Source of the DNA: Acetobacterium paludosum
Lineage (GTDB): Bacteria > Bacillota > Clostridia > Eubacteriales > Eubacteriaceae
Assembly: GCF_008086595.1 (NCBI RefSeq)
Contig: NZ_RXYA01000009.1
Location: 106,638-170,637 of the forward strand
DNA length: 64,000 nt
Direction of reading: 5' to 3'
Part shown: piece by piece, positions 26,562 through 33,582 of the stretch
Numbering within the stretch: the stretch's first letter is position 1
How the letters are laid out: every line of letters starts with the position of its first letter
The notes under the pieces: model-generated
The model's input: only the letters and a program-made list of their open reading frames with translations
The model's database searches: none
Told to the model about the DNA's origin: nothing
Program-made: the position numbers and the translations under genes

Positions 26562-27809
26562 CTAAATACTTGCCGCCAACGATCGATGCAGCTTTCTTTC
26601 ACGGCTGTTGTTTGATCTGAATTTCAATCCTTCACTGCTGATCAGCGAACTGATATCATCAAAATATTCGACATTTTTCTCCCAATTTGCATTTGCTTTG
26701 ATCGGCTGATGACGAAGACTCAGAATCGTTTTATTCGCATTGCCGGCTAGCTCCAGCAAAACTTTATTGCGATTATCTTCCCCTTCTAAATCAAAACCAC
26801 TGTCAATGACCACATCACATTTAAGTAACGCTTTACGGGCCTGTTCAAAAACAAATTCACTGACCGGCCTAAAACTTTTTTCAACAATTGTCTGTTTGGC
26901 CAGACTTTTAGCTACCTGATAATCCACATCGTTGTGATAGAGTATTCCCGTGCAGAAAGAGATTCCTCGTTTATTGAGCGCCCGATAACAAAGGGTTCCC
27001 GACCCGTCGCCGCCGAAGATGAATACTTTCGGCTCTAAATCGCATGTCTTTGGCAATTCCACACTCCCCAAAAGCATATTGAAGCTACCGTGTTCAATGC
27101 CATATAGATCCTTGATCACGGCATCATTTAAAACGTCTTCCGGACAGCCGCAGCCGTAGACATGATTATCTTTAACCAGAATAATCGTATCCGCCAATTT
27201 GGCCGCCAAATCAACTTCATGTAAAGACAACACAACCGTTACCTCTTCTTTAACGGCCATATTTCTTAAAATTCCCAGCAATTCAATCTTATGCCTGATA
27301 TCAAGATAGGAAGTCGGTTCATCCAGGACGATGATCTCCGGTTTCTGACAGATTGCCCGTGCCAACAGCACCCGCTGTTTTTGGCCATCGCTCAGTCTTG
27401 TAAATTCCTGATTCATTAAATCTAGAATGCTGACTGCTGCCATGGATTCTTCAACGATTCGCTGATCCGCCTCAGTGATTTTTCCAAAGTGATTGGTATA
27501 AGGATAACGCCCGGTTGCAACAACTTCTTCACAGGTCATTAATTCCGGTGCCACCTTATCCGTTAATACCACCGATAATTTTTTAGCCGACTCAACGCTG
27601 CTAAAATTATTCATATCTTCCTGATCGATCAAAACCGTCCCGGCAATCTTTTTTAAATGCCTGGTAATGCTTCGAAGAATCGTTGATTTCCCTGACCCGT
27701 TCGGACCAAGCAAACATAAAATCTTTCCTTTTTCAACCCCGATATTAATATTTTTGATTAATGCCTTGCCACTATACCCCACTGATAAATCAGCTGTTTG
27801 AAGATACAT
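26562..27809 (-). CDS. BtuD/FecE-like ABC ATPase with a C-terminal extension
   Basis: About 415 residues from the ATG at 27809; a GTG at 27845 would add 12 residues but has its AAAGG only one base away. Residues 1 to about 250 form an iron/corrinoid-type ATPase: LSVGYSGKALIKNI, Walker A GPNGSGKST, signature LSDGQKQRVLLA, Walker B IIVLDEPTSYLD, H-loop SLHEVDLA. Then comes about 165 residues not found in ordinary BtuD, opening with KVFIFGGDGSGTLCYRAL and containing a Rossmann-like pattern with CDVVIDSGFDLEGEDN. The extension has a nucleotide-binding look, but I cannot name it. It forms an importer with the adjacent permease and SBP. Confidence 0.87.
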   Translation of the reverse strand: MYLQTADLSVGYSGKALIKNINIGVEKGKILCLLGPNGSGKSTILRSITRHLKKIAGTVLIDQEDMNNFSSVESAKKLSVVLTDKVAPELMTCEEVVATGRYPYTNHFGKITEADQRIVEESMAAVSILDLMNQEFTRLSDGQKQRVLLARAICQKPEIIVLDEPTSYLDIRHKIELLGILRNMAVKEEVTVVLSLHEVDLAAKLADTIILVKDNHVYGCGCPEDVLNDAVIKDLYGIEHGSFNMLLGSVELPKTCDLEPKVFIFGGDGSGTLCYRALNKRGISFCTGILYHNDVDYQVAKSLAKQTIVEKSFRPVSEFVFEQARKALLKCDVVIDSGFDLEGEDNRNKVLLELAGNANKTILSLRHQPIKANANWEKNVEYFDDISSLISSEGLKFRSNNSRERKLHRSLAASI

Positions 27810-27895
27810 TTTATATTTAAGACCGTTGCCTAACAGTCTCTCCACCTTTCTTGATTAATAAATGACGTACCCAATGCTCGTGTTCCATTTCCCGG

Positions 27896-28918
27896 CTACT
27901 TTTTCTTCTTAAGTAAAAGCCAAATGACGAAGGGGGCTCCAAAGAATGCGGTTACTGTGCCGATTGAAAGTTCTGTTGGGGCAAACATCGTCCGAGCCAG
28001 CAAATCGCAGAATACACAAAAAACAGCTCCGGTTAAAAAAGTCGCCGGGATGATGATAATCGGTTTTGATGTATTCATCAGTATTTTGGCAATCTGTGGA
28101 ACGGCGATCCCAACAAACGCGATTGGCCCGGCAAACGCCGTTACGGTTGCCGATAAGAGGCTCGAAAACAAGACCAGCAACAGTCGAAACAGTTTGATAT
28201 TAATCCCCATGCTCTGGGCATATCCCTCCCCCAGCTGATAAGCACCAATCGGTTTCGACAGCATCATAACAACAAAAAGTGATATGAAAACGACGACGGT
28301 CATGACTTGAATATCTGACCAGCCAATTCCGGAAAAGCTTCCCATCGACCAGTTTGTCAGATTTGCTATTTCCTTTTCCTGGGCAAAGTTGATAAAAAAA
28401 TCTGTTATCGCCGAACAAATATATCCGATCATGACACCTACTAATAAAAGCATCGACATATCCGATACTTTTCTGGCCGCGGCCATCACAAACCCCATCG
28501 ATATCAGCGAACCGATAAACGCTGCCAGAACGACAACGGTTGCCGGCAATGCACTGACGTAGTTCATCAAAACAATCATCGTGAAACCGACAAACATTTT
28601 GGCGCCGGAAGATATCCCCAGAACATAAGGACCGGCAATCGGATTCCTGAAAAATGTCTGTAATAAAAAGCCCGATACGGACAATGCTCCGCCCAGAATG
28701 GCTGCCGCCAATAATCGCGGCAGCCTGATCTTCCAGATGATATTGCTGTTGACTGAACCTTCCTGGGCTTTTAATACAATAATTTTGACAATCTCATTAA
28801 CCGACATATTAACACTGCCCGTGTTAATACTCAGTACCAATGCTACCGCTAATGCTAAAATCAGCAAAATAAAAATAATCTGATAACGAGCGATTTTGCC
28901 CAAGTTGCTATTTTTCAT
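27896..28918 (-). CDS. FecCD/BtuC-family ABC transporter permease
   Basis: A 340-residue multi-pass permease of the BtuC/FecD/FhuB family with about ten membrane segments. Family marks are IRLPRLLAAAILGGALSVSG near residue 62, FFRNPIAGPYVLGISSGA, the coupling-helix region LGEGYAQSMGINIKLFR and the GPIAFVGIAVPQIAKIL stretch. It ends with LSIGTVTAFFGAPFVIWLL. It should form the channel for the binding proteins at 28932-30068 and perhaps 12707-13834, with the ATPase downstream. The ligand class (corrinoid, siderophore or heme) is not distinguishable from sequence; the riboswitch upstream favours a corrinoid or cobalt compound. Confidence 0.92.
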   Translation of the reverse strand: MKNSNLGKIARYQIIFILLILALAVALVLSINTGSVNMSVNEIVKIIVLKAQEGSVNSNIIWKIRLPRLLAAAILGGALSVSGFLLQTFFRNPIAGPYVLGISSGAKMFVGFTMIVLMNYVSALPATVVVLAAFIGSLISMGFVMAAARKVSDMSMLLLVGVMIGYICSAITDFFINFAQEKEIANLTNWSMGSFSGIGWSDIQVMTVVVFISLFVVMMLSKPIGAYQLGEGYAQSMGINIKLFRLLLVLFSSLLSATVTAFAGPIAFVGIAVPQIAKILMNTSKPIIIIPATFLTGAVFCVFCDLLARTMFAPTELSIGTVTAFFGAPFVIWLLLKKKK

Positions 28919-28931
28919 CTTTCAAACTTTC

Positions 28932-30068
28932 TTACTTTAATTTGTATAGGTAGGTTAAATTATCATGGGAATTATCCGTAGCGGTAATCGCCGTATTGAT
29001 ATCGGAAATCATATTGCCCAAGGTCGCATTGACCTGCCAGAAACTCTGTTGGGTACTCCAGACATTTCCATTTTTTACCGCTTTCAAGTCTGCAAACAGC
29101 GGATCCTTCGCGACTAATTCCGAAAGTTGTGTCAATTGCTCCGTTGAGCTGAAATCGATATATATGATATAATCCGCATCAGCCGCCGTTTGATAGAAGG
29201 TCTCGGCATCCATTTTAGTCGTCCCGCCCTTGTCGGTATTAAAATTAGCGGGATAATAAACGCCGCCTGCCAATTCAATCATTTTGGCAAAATAATCGCC
29301 GCCATTTCTAATGTAACAAGCGCCATTTGTTGTCCGGTAAAAAGCAAGCACCGTTTTTCCGGTCGATGTCGCATTGATTGAATCCACGACCTTTTCCTGT
29401 TCATCAAACAATTTCTGAGCCTCAGCTTCTTTATTAAATAAGATTCCAAAGAGTTTTACCCATTCAACCCGACCTAGGGGATGCTGTTCATCTGATGAAC
29501 GATCGACTAAACAATTAAGTCCGAGTTCTTTAAACTTAGCTGCGACTTCGGGATGCGTGTCAAGCATGCCGGAATAGATCAGTAGCTGAGGTTGTTTTGC
29601 TGTTAATGCTTCATAATCAGGGGTATCATAGTCACCAATATAGGTAATCTGCCCTGAATCCATTGCTGCTCCAACTTCATCGATATACCAGCTGTCTCTT
29701 TTTTGGGTTGTTAACGTAACATCATTCAAGGCATCAATTCCCGTTATTAATGACGCTGCCCCGGTAGATGCCAAACACACATTTGTCAATGGCAACTGTA
29801 AAACCGTCACATCCGCATCCAGATCTGCTGGAACACGCTTGCCTTCCGGCACCGTCAGATACTTGGAACCATCTTTGAGGGTAATCATTTTATATCCGCC
29901 CTTGTAGTTATCTACTGAAAAATTCTGAGCATATTTTAGTTCCATCTTGGAATCAAATTCCAGTTTTCCATCTACTTTATCTGATGAATTGCTGCATCCC
30001 ATCAGCATAAAAGACCCCATAACAATCAATAGACATAATGATACCGCTATTTTTATTTTATCTTTCAT
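28932..30068 (-). CDS. Corrinoid/iron-type ABC transporter substrate-binding lipoprotein
   Basis: About 378 residues from the ATG at 30068, chosen because AGAGGAG precedes it by five bases (the frame opens 18 bases earlier). Signal peptide with lipobox LMGC. The BtuF-like body shares an N-terminal segment with the SBP at 12707-13834 (KYAQNFSVDNYKGG ... LTVPEGKRVP). Conserved class III elements are CLASTGAASLITGIDAL, PQLLIYSGMLDTHPE, a long middle helix and GNVWSTQQSFWQVNATLG. The gene lies directly behind a cobalamin riboswitch and terminator, so it is probably repressed by B12 and binds a corrinoid or related chelate. Confidence 0.88.
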   Translation of the reverse strand: MKDKIKIAVSLCLLIVMGSFMLMGCSNSSDKVDGKLEFDSKMELKYAQNFSVDNYKGGYKMITLKDGSKYLTVPEGKRVPADLDADVTVLQLPLTNVCLASTGAASLITGIDALNDVTLTTQKRDSWYIDEVGAAMDSGQITYIGDYDTPDYEALTAKQPQLLIYSGMLDTHPEVAAKFKELGLNCLVDRSSDEQHPLGRVEWVKLFGILFNKEAEAQKLFDEQEKVVDSINATSTGKTVLAFYRTTNGACYIRNGGDYFAKMIELAGGVYYPANFNTDKGGTTKMDAETFYQTAADADYIIYIDFSSTEQLTQLSELVAKDPLFADLKAVKNGNVWSTQQSFWQVNATLGNMISDINTAITATDNSHDNLTYLYKLK

Positions 30069-30102
30069 AAAAACTCCTCTTTCCATTTCTAAATCAAAAA
30101 CG

Positions 30103-30144
30103 CCAACAAAAAAACCTCATTATCTCTAAACAAGACAATGAGGT
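30103..30144 (-). terminator. Riboswitch-controlled terminator before the SBP gene
   Basis: On the minus strand, arms at 30133-30144 and 30114-30125 pair (11 of 12) around a seven-base loop, followed by seven T (forward A run ending at 30114). It lies between the riboswitch and the SBP start, the expected place for an expression platform. A near copy lies at 32320-32358. Confidence 0.85.
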
Positions 30145-30202
30145 CGCTAAAAAATGCGTGCGATAATAAACCTCCTCCATCTCTCGTAGAGTATAAGTTA
30201 TT

Positions 30203-30374
30203 AAAACAGGCAGGTCTTCTGGCTCAAGCGTCAACATTACCTCCTGCCTTCCCAACTAAATGGTGGCATTCCCGGAGGAACTCTTCTCTTACAGCGGCGG
30301 GACCGCGTGGGATTTTCACCCATCTTCCCTTTTCACCGGCTTATAATCCATGCGATTACAACCGACACCTGTTT
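30203..30374 (-). promoter_or_regulatory. Cobalamin riboswitch 1 (upstream of SBP-BtuC-BtuD-CobN genes)
   Basis: The minus strand carries the cobalamin-riboswitch core: AAACAGG and CCTGTTT closing stem P1 (30368-30374 with 30205-30211), GTGAAAATCCCACGCGG, the B12-box region CCGCCGCTGTAAGAG, TTGGGAAGGC and GAGCCAGAAGACCTGCC. It is followed by a terminator at 30103-30144, so B12 binding should stop transcription. It is about 90 percent identical by eye to the element at 32415-32590. I see no good promoter between it and cbiN, so it may act on read-through from the cbiJMN genes. Confidence 0.93.
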
Positions 30375-30407
30375 CATTAATTTTTAAATTAAGTATAAGA
30401 TCAAATT

Positions 30408-30734
30408 CTAAGCTGTTTTATTCTCAGCTTTATCCTCTTTCTTCTTTCTTTCCACAAATCTTCCCATAAAGAAAGCCAGGATACCCACGCCGATGCCGGT
30501 CTGCACACAGAAAAGCAGGCTTTCAATTTCGCCCGGTATTTCTCCGCCAATCCAGGTTTCCATAACCGGAGTGGCCCAAGGCACATACTCACTGCCGGTA
30601 ATCTCGGAAATTTCCACACTTCCGGCATCATCCGAGCCGCCGAATTCAGCACCTTTCAACATAAACAACGGAACCATGGCAATCAATACCGCTATTATCA
30701 ATAAACCGATCACTGTTTTTTTCGTTTTTGACAT
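30408..30734 (-). CDS. cbiN: Cobalt transport protein CbiN
   Basis: A 108-residue CbiN, the small auxiliary subunit of the cobalt ECF-type importer. It has an N-terminal membrane helix, an extracytoplasmic loop with FGGSDDAGSVEI and the family-typical EYVPWATPVMETW--GEIPGEIESLLF, and a second helix with LLFCVQTGIGVGILAFFMG. It overlaps cbiM by one base. In known systems CbiM and CbiN together have basal cobalt uptake without CbiQ/CbiO; no cbiQ or cbiO follows here. Confidence 0.93.
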   Translation of the reverse strand: MSKTKKTVIGLLIIAVLIAMVPLFMLKGAEFGGSDDAGSVEISEITGSEYVPWATPVMETWIGGEIPGEIESLLFCVQTGIGVGILAFFMGRFVERKKKEDKAENKTA

Positions 30735-31486
30735 TAGTTTTCACCTCCTGCCAGAAATCCCAGATCGGTCAATTCCGATGATGCATAGGTCTCCAATCCC
30801 ATCACAATAACAACCGTCAGAATCCCTTCGATAATAGCCAGGGGCAACTGGGTTGGGGCAAATACCGCCAGAAACTTGATGACCGAGGCGCCGACGCCGC
30901 CGGTTTCAGACGGATAGGCCAAGGCCAACTGAAAAGCAGTGATACAGTAGGTGAACAAGTCGCCAATGGATGCGGCCAGGAAAATACCGACCTTTCGATT
31001 GACTTTTATTCTATTGCACAAAATATAGATGCCATAGGAAACAAAAGGTCCAGCAATTGCCATAGAAAAGGTGTTGGCCCCAAGCGTGGTCAAGCCCCCA
31101 TGGGCCAGCAGAATCGCCTGAAAAATCAATACAATAATACCCAGAATGCTGACCGCGGAGGGTCCGAATAAAATTGCCGCCAGTCCGGTTCCGGTCATAT
31201 GGGAACAGCTTCCGGTTACCGACGGAATCTTTAACGATGAAAGCACAAAGATAAAGGCCCCCGCCATCGCCAGAATGGTGATGGATTTGCGATTCAGCGA
31301 GACTGTTTTCTTAATTGATAAATAACCGGCGATCAGAAATGGCAGACAGATCGCACCCCACATGATGCAGAATGTCGGTGGCAGATACCCTTCCATAATA
31401 TGCATGGCATTTGCCACCGGTGATATTCCGAAGACCAATGCAATCGCGGCGACACCGGCAATAAAACGTTTTTCTTTTCTGTTCAT
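30734..31486 (-). CDS. cbiM: Cobalt ECF transporter S component CbiM
   Basis: A 250-residue CbiM with an N-terminal signal-like helix that would be cleaved after ANA, exposing MHIMEGYLP. The Met-His N-terminus of the mature protein is known to bind Co(II) in this family. The LKIPSVTGSCSHMTGTGLAAILFGP motif, with its conserved histidine, is intact, and about six further membrane segments follow. AAAGGAG precedes the start inside the end of cbiJ (four-base overlap). With CbiN it forms the substrate-specific part of a cobalt importer, expressed when B12 is low because of the riboswitch upstream of cbiJ. Confidence 0.95.
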   Translation of the reverse strand: MNRKEKRFIAGVAAIALVFGISPVANAMHIMEGYLPPTFCIMWGAICLPFLIAGYLSIKKTVSLNRKSITILAMAGAFIFVLSSLKIPSVTGSCSHMTGTGLAAILFGPSAVSILGIIVLIFQAILLAHGGLTTLGANTFSMAIAGPFVSYGIYILCNRIKVNRKVGIFLAASIGDLFTYCITAFQLALAYPSETGGVGASVIKFLAVFAPTQLPLAIIEGILTVVIVMGLETYASSELTDLGFLAGGEN

Positions 31487-32286
31487 TTTTTCTTCTTTGC
31501 TCCTTTTTCATTATTATTTTGACATACTTGATTGACAAACAGCATCAGCTCCTCAACGGAACTGGTCTTATTCAGACATTCTTCTTCCAGACGGTCCACT
31601 AAGATAACCTTCATGCCTAACTTTTTAGCAGCATTAATTTTATCGACAACGCCGCCCATATTGCCGCTTTCCTTCGTCACCAACACCGACGCATGACAGT
31701 ATTTGAAAAGCTCGATGTTCAATGCCTCGTTATAAGGCCCTTTGATGGCAATGATATTATTCGGATTAAAGCCCAACTTTTCACATTTGCACAAAACTTT
31801 CCAATCCGGGAGGATTCTTAGAAATACGCGCTGCTCATAATCCGGTATCTTCGTAAAAGCCTCGATCTTGTTGCTTCCCAGGGTTAATACGATATTTCCT
31901 TCGCAGTGGCGCAATTTCGCACCGGCTTCCCCGTAATTCTTCACCACTGTCACATTTGGGTCATCATCAAAATTAAGCTTTTCCCTCTGAAAACGGATGT
32001 ATGGCATATTGACTGCTTTACACACATGTAGTGCATTTCGCGTGATTTCTGCTGAAAACGGGTTGGATGCGTCAATTAAACAACATGGCTGTACTTCGTT
32101 GAGTAAATTTAAGATCCGCTCTTTATTGAGTTTGCCCTGGTAGACAGTCACGTGCTTATAATCATCCAGCATGCTGCATCCCATCCGGGTCGTGACCGTA
32201 ACGGCGATATCCACATTCAGTTTCAATAGTCTTTCAATTACTGACTTCGCATCGGTTGTCCCTGCTATGACCAAAACATCTGACAT
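31483..32286 (-). CDS. cbiJ: Cobalt-precorrin-6A reductase
   Basis: A 267-residue CbiJ/CobK-family NAD(P)H-dependent reductase of the corrin ring. Features: N-terminal VLVIAGTTDAKSVIERLL, CCLIDASNPFSAEITRNAL, IRFQREKL, VLTLGSNKIEAF, RILPDWKVLCKCEKLGF and IIAIKGPYNEALNIELF, which follow the family pattern of the dinucleotide and substrate sites. The C-terminus is basic. It is the first gene after riboswitch 2 and overlaps cbiM by four bases, so corrin-ring synthesis and cobalt uptake are co-regulated. Confidence 0.92.
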   Translation of the reverse strand: MSDVLVIAGTTDAKSVIERLLKLNVDIAVTVTTRMGCSMLDDYKHVTVYQGKLNKERILNLLNEVQPCCLIDASNPFSAEITRNALHVCKAVNMPYIRFQREKLNFDDDPNVTVVKNYGEAGAKLRHCEGNIVLTLGSNKIEAFTKIPDYEQRVFLRILPDWKVLCKCEKLGFNPNNIIAIKGPYNEALNIELFKYCHASVLVTKESGNMGGVVDKINAAKKLGMKVILVDRLEEECLNKTSSVEELMLFVNQVCQNNNEKGAKKKK

Positions 32287-32319
32287 ATTTCCTCCTTAGT
32301 CTAATTTTAAATTTTTTAC

Positions 32320-32358
32320 ACAAAAAAACCTCCTTATCTCTAAACAAGACAAAGAGGT
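32320..32358 (-). terminator. Riboswitch-controlled terminator before cbiJ
   Basis: Minus-strand arms at 32347-32358 and 32328-32339 with loop around CTAAACA, followed by seven T. It is nearly the same sequence as 30103-30144, keeping pairing despite base changes, and sits between riboswitch 2 and cbiJ. Confidence 0.85.
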
Positions 32359-32414
32359 CGCAAAAAAAGCCCGCAAAAATAAACCTCCTCCATCTCTCGT
32401 AGAGTTTGAGTTAT

Positions 32415-32590
32415 TAAAGCAGGCAGGTCTTCTGGCTCGAGTATCAACATTACCTCCTGCCTTCCCAACTAAATGGTGGCATTCCTGGAGGAACTCTTCT
32501 CTTACAGCGGCGGGACCGCGTGGGATTTTCACCCATCTTCCCTTTTCATCAGCTTGGCAATCCTTGCGATTATAGCTGACACCTGTTTTA
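32415..32590 (-). promoter_or_regulatory. Cobalamin riboswitch 2 (upstream of cbiJMN)
   Basis: Same core as riboswitch 1: GTGAAAATCCCACGCGG, CGCCGCTGTAAGAGAAGAG, AATGCCACCATTTAGTTGG, GGAAGGCAGGAGG and GAGCCAGAAGACCTGCC on the minus strand. Stem P1 is formed by the ends at about 32415 and 32588. A promoter lies directly upstream (32611-32639) and a terminator downstream (32320-32358), so all three parts of the switch are present. Confidence 0.94.
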
Positions 32591-32610
32591 TTAATTTTCA
32601 ATTAGTTATT

Positions 32611-32639
32611 ATTATAGCAACTAATTCTTTTCTTGTCAC
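32611..32639 (-). promoter_or_regulatory. Promoter driving riboswitch 2 and the cbiJMN run
   Basis: Minus strand GTGACA (32634-32639), 17-base spacer, TATAAT (32611-32616). The predicted start near 32604 falls just before the riboswitch. Confidence 0.8.
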
Positions 32640-32746
32640 GCTTTTTTTAATCTGAACAACCTGAAAGATAACCTTCTTTATATTTATACGCTGATCACCT
32701 TCGGATCAACTGAATTTCTAACCCTTTGATAAGGTAACTCTTTTGA

Positions 32747-33271
32747 CTACTTCTTTTTGTTATCACTCATTTTTTCGCCATATGGCAGCTCGAACGCTTC
32801 ATTTTGAGAGATTTGCAGATATTTATAAGCTAATTGGGCCGTTGTCCCCACCATTTTCATGCAGTGCACCCGTCGGTCTTTTCCATTCCAATCTTCAAAC
32901 GGCTCACAGATGGCGCGACAGGTTGTACAGCCATTGGTTTCGCCGAATTCTGTGACCAGGTTATTATAACGTCGGTAATATTTTTGACCGACTTCAGGTC
33001 CCCGAATGTCAGCATCAATGCTCCAGGGATCCTTTCTGCCATAAACCGCACTGTTTGCCATCACAGCGGCTGACAGTGCCCCACAGGTTTCACCACAAAG
33101 TCCGATGCCGCCGCCAAAACCGGTACACATCGCGATTGTTTCCTTAGGCACATCCAAAACACCAGCACGCAGCAACGCATCATAAACGCTTTCGGCACAA
33201 TTTAAACCACTTTTAAAATTTTCGATGGCATAATCATTGACCAATTGACTTTTTTCATCTTCGATATCCAT
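32747..33271 (-). CDS. C_GCAxxG_C_C family redox-type protein
   Basis: A 174-residue protein with the family pattern of spaced cysteines: NCAESVYDAL, MCTGFGGGIGLCGETCGALS (the GxCGxxCGA core), GCTTCRAIC and a later HCMKMVG. Members are small soluble proteins of anaerobes presumed to bind a redox cofactor or metal; the function is not established. It starts at an ATG with AGAGG and is driven by the promoter inside the inverted repeat at 33326-33384. It stands alone: the next gene downstream on this strand begins after riboswitch 2. Confidence 0.82.
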   Translation of the reverse strand: MDIEDEKSQLVNDYAIENFKSGLNCAESVYDALLRAGVLDVPKETIAMCTGFGGGIGLCGETCGALSAAVMANSAVYGRKDPWSIDADIRGPEVGQKYYRRYNNLVTEFGETNGCTTCRAICEPFEDWNGKDRRVHCMKMVGTTAQLAYKYLQISQNEAFELPYGEKMSDNKKK

Positions 33272-33325
33272 TTTATTCCTCTTTTCTATAATTTTTTAAA
33301 TTTGATTAGCTGTTGATAACAATCC

Positions 33326-33384
33326 GTTATTGACATATGCTATTTATAAATTATTATAATATATAGTAATCATATGTCAATAAC
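33326..33384 (-). promoter_or_regulatory. Promoter embedded in a perfect 14-bp inverted repeat
   Basis: Arms GTTATTGACATATG (33326-33339) and CATATGTCAATAAC (33371-33384) are perfect complements 31 bases apart, each containing a TTGACA box. On the minus strand TTGACA (33375-33380), 16 bases and TATAAT (33353-33358) form the promoter of the C_GCAxxG_C_C gene. The second arm would lie just downstream of the start, a likely place for repressor binding. Confidence 0.65.
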
Positions 33385-33444
33385 TATCTTCAAATTTTTG
33401 GCCAATCCTATTTTAAAACTATTTATCAAAGGTGGAACCAACTA

Positions 33445-33482
33445 AAAATCGCCTGAAGACCATCTGATCTTTAGGCGATTTT
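33445..33482. terminator. Hairpin terminator downstream of the polyferredoxin gene
   Basis: AAAATCGCCTGAAG (33445-33458) pairs with CTTTAGGCGATTTT (33469-33482), with one G-U pair. A and T tracts on either side allow function in both directions. It ends the minus-strand gene at 33583. Confidence 0.8.
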
Positions 33483-33582
33483 ATATTACTTCTTTTGGTC
33501 ATTATATTCGTTCCGTTGTGTGTCAATTGCCTGCCAAAATAATCAATGATGAACTGATCTTAAGCTTTTTTGTTGGTGAATG

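Noticed and set aside
30138..30380. Short frames over the cobalamin riboswitches (also 32296-32601)
   Set aside because: They translate the riboswitch and terminator; the RNA reading is far better supported.
30103..32590. CRISPR-like or transposon repeat formed by the two similar segments at about 30.1-30.4 and 32.3-32.6 kb
   Set aside because: The repeated sequence is the riboswitch plus terminator, each correctly placed before a gene start; no short regular spacing.
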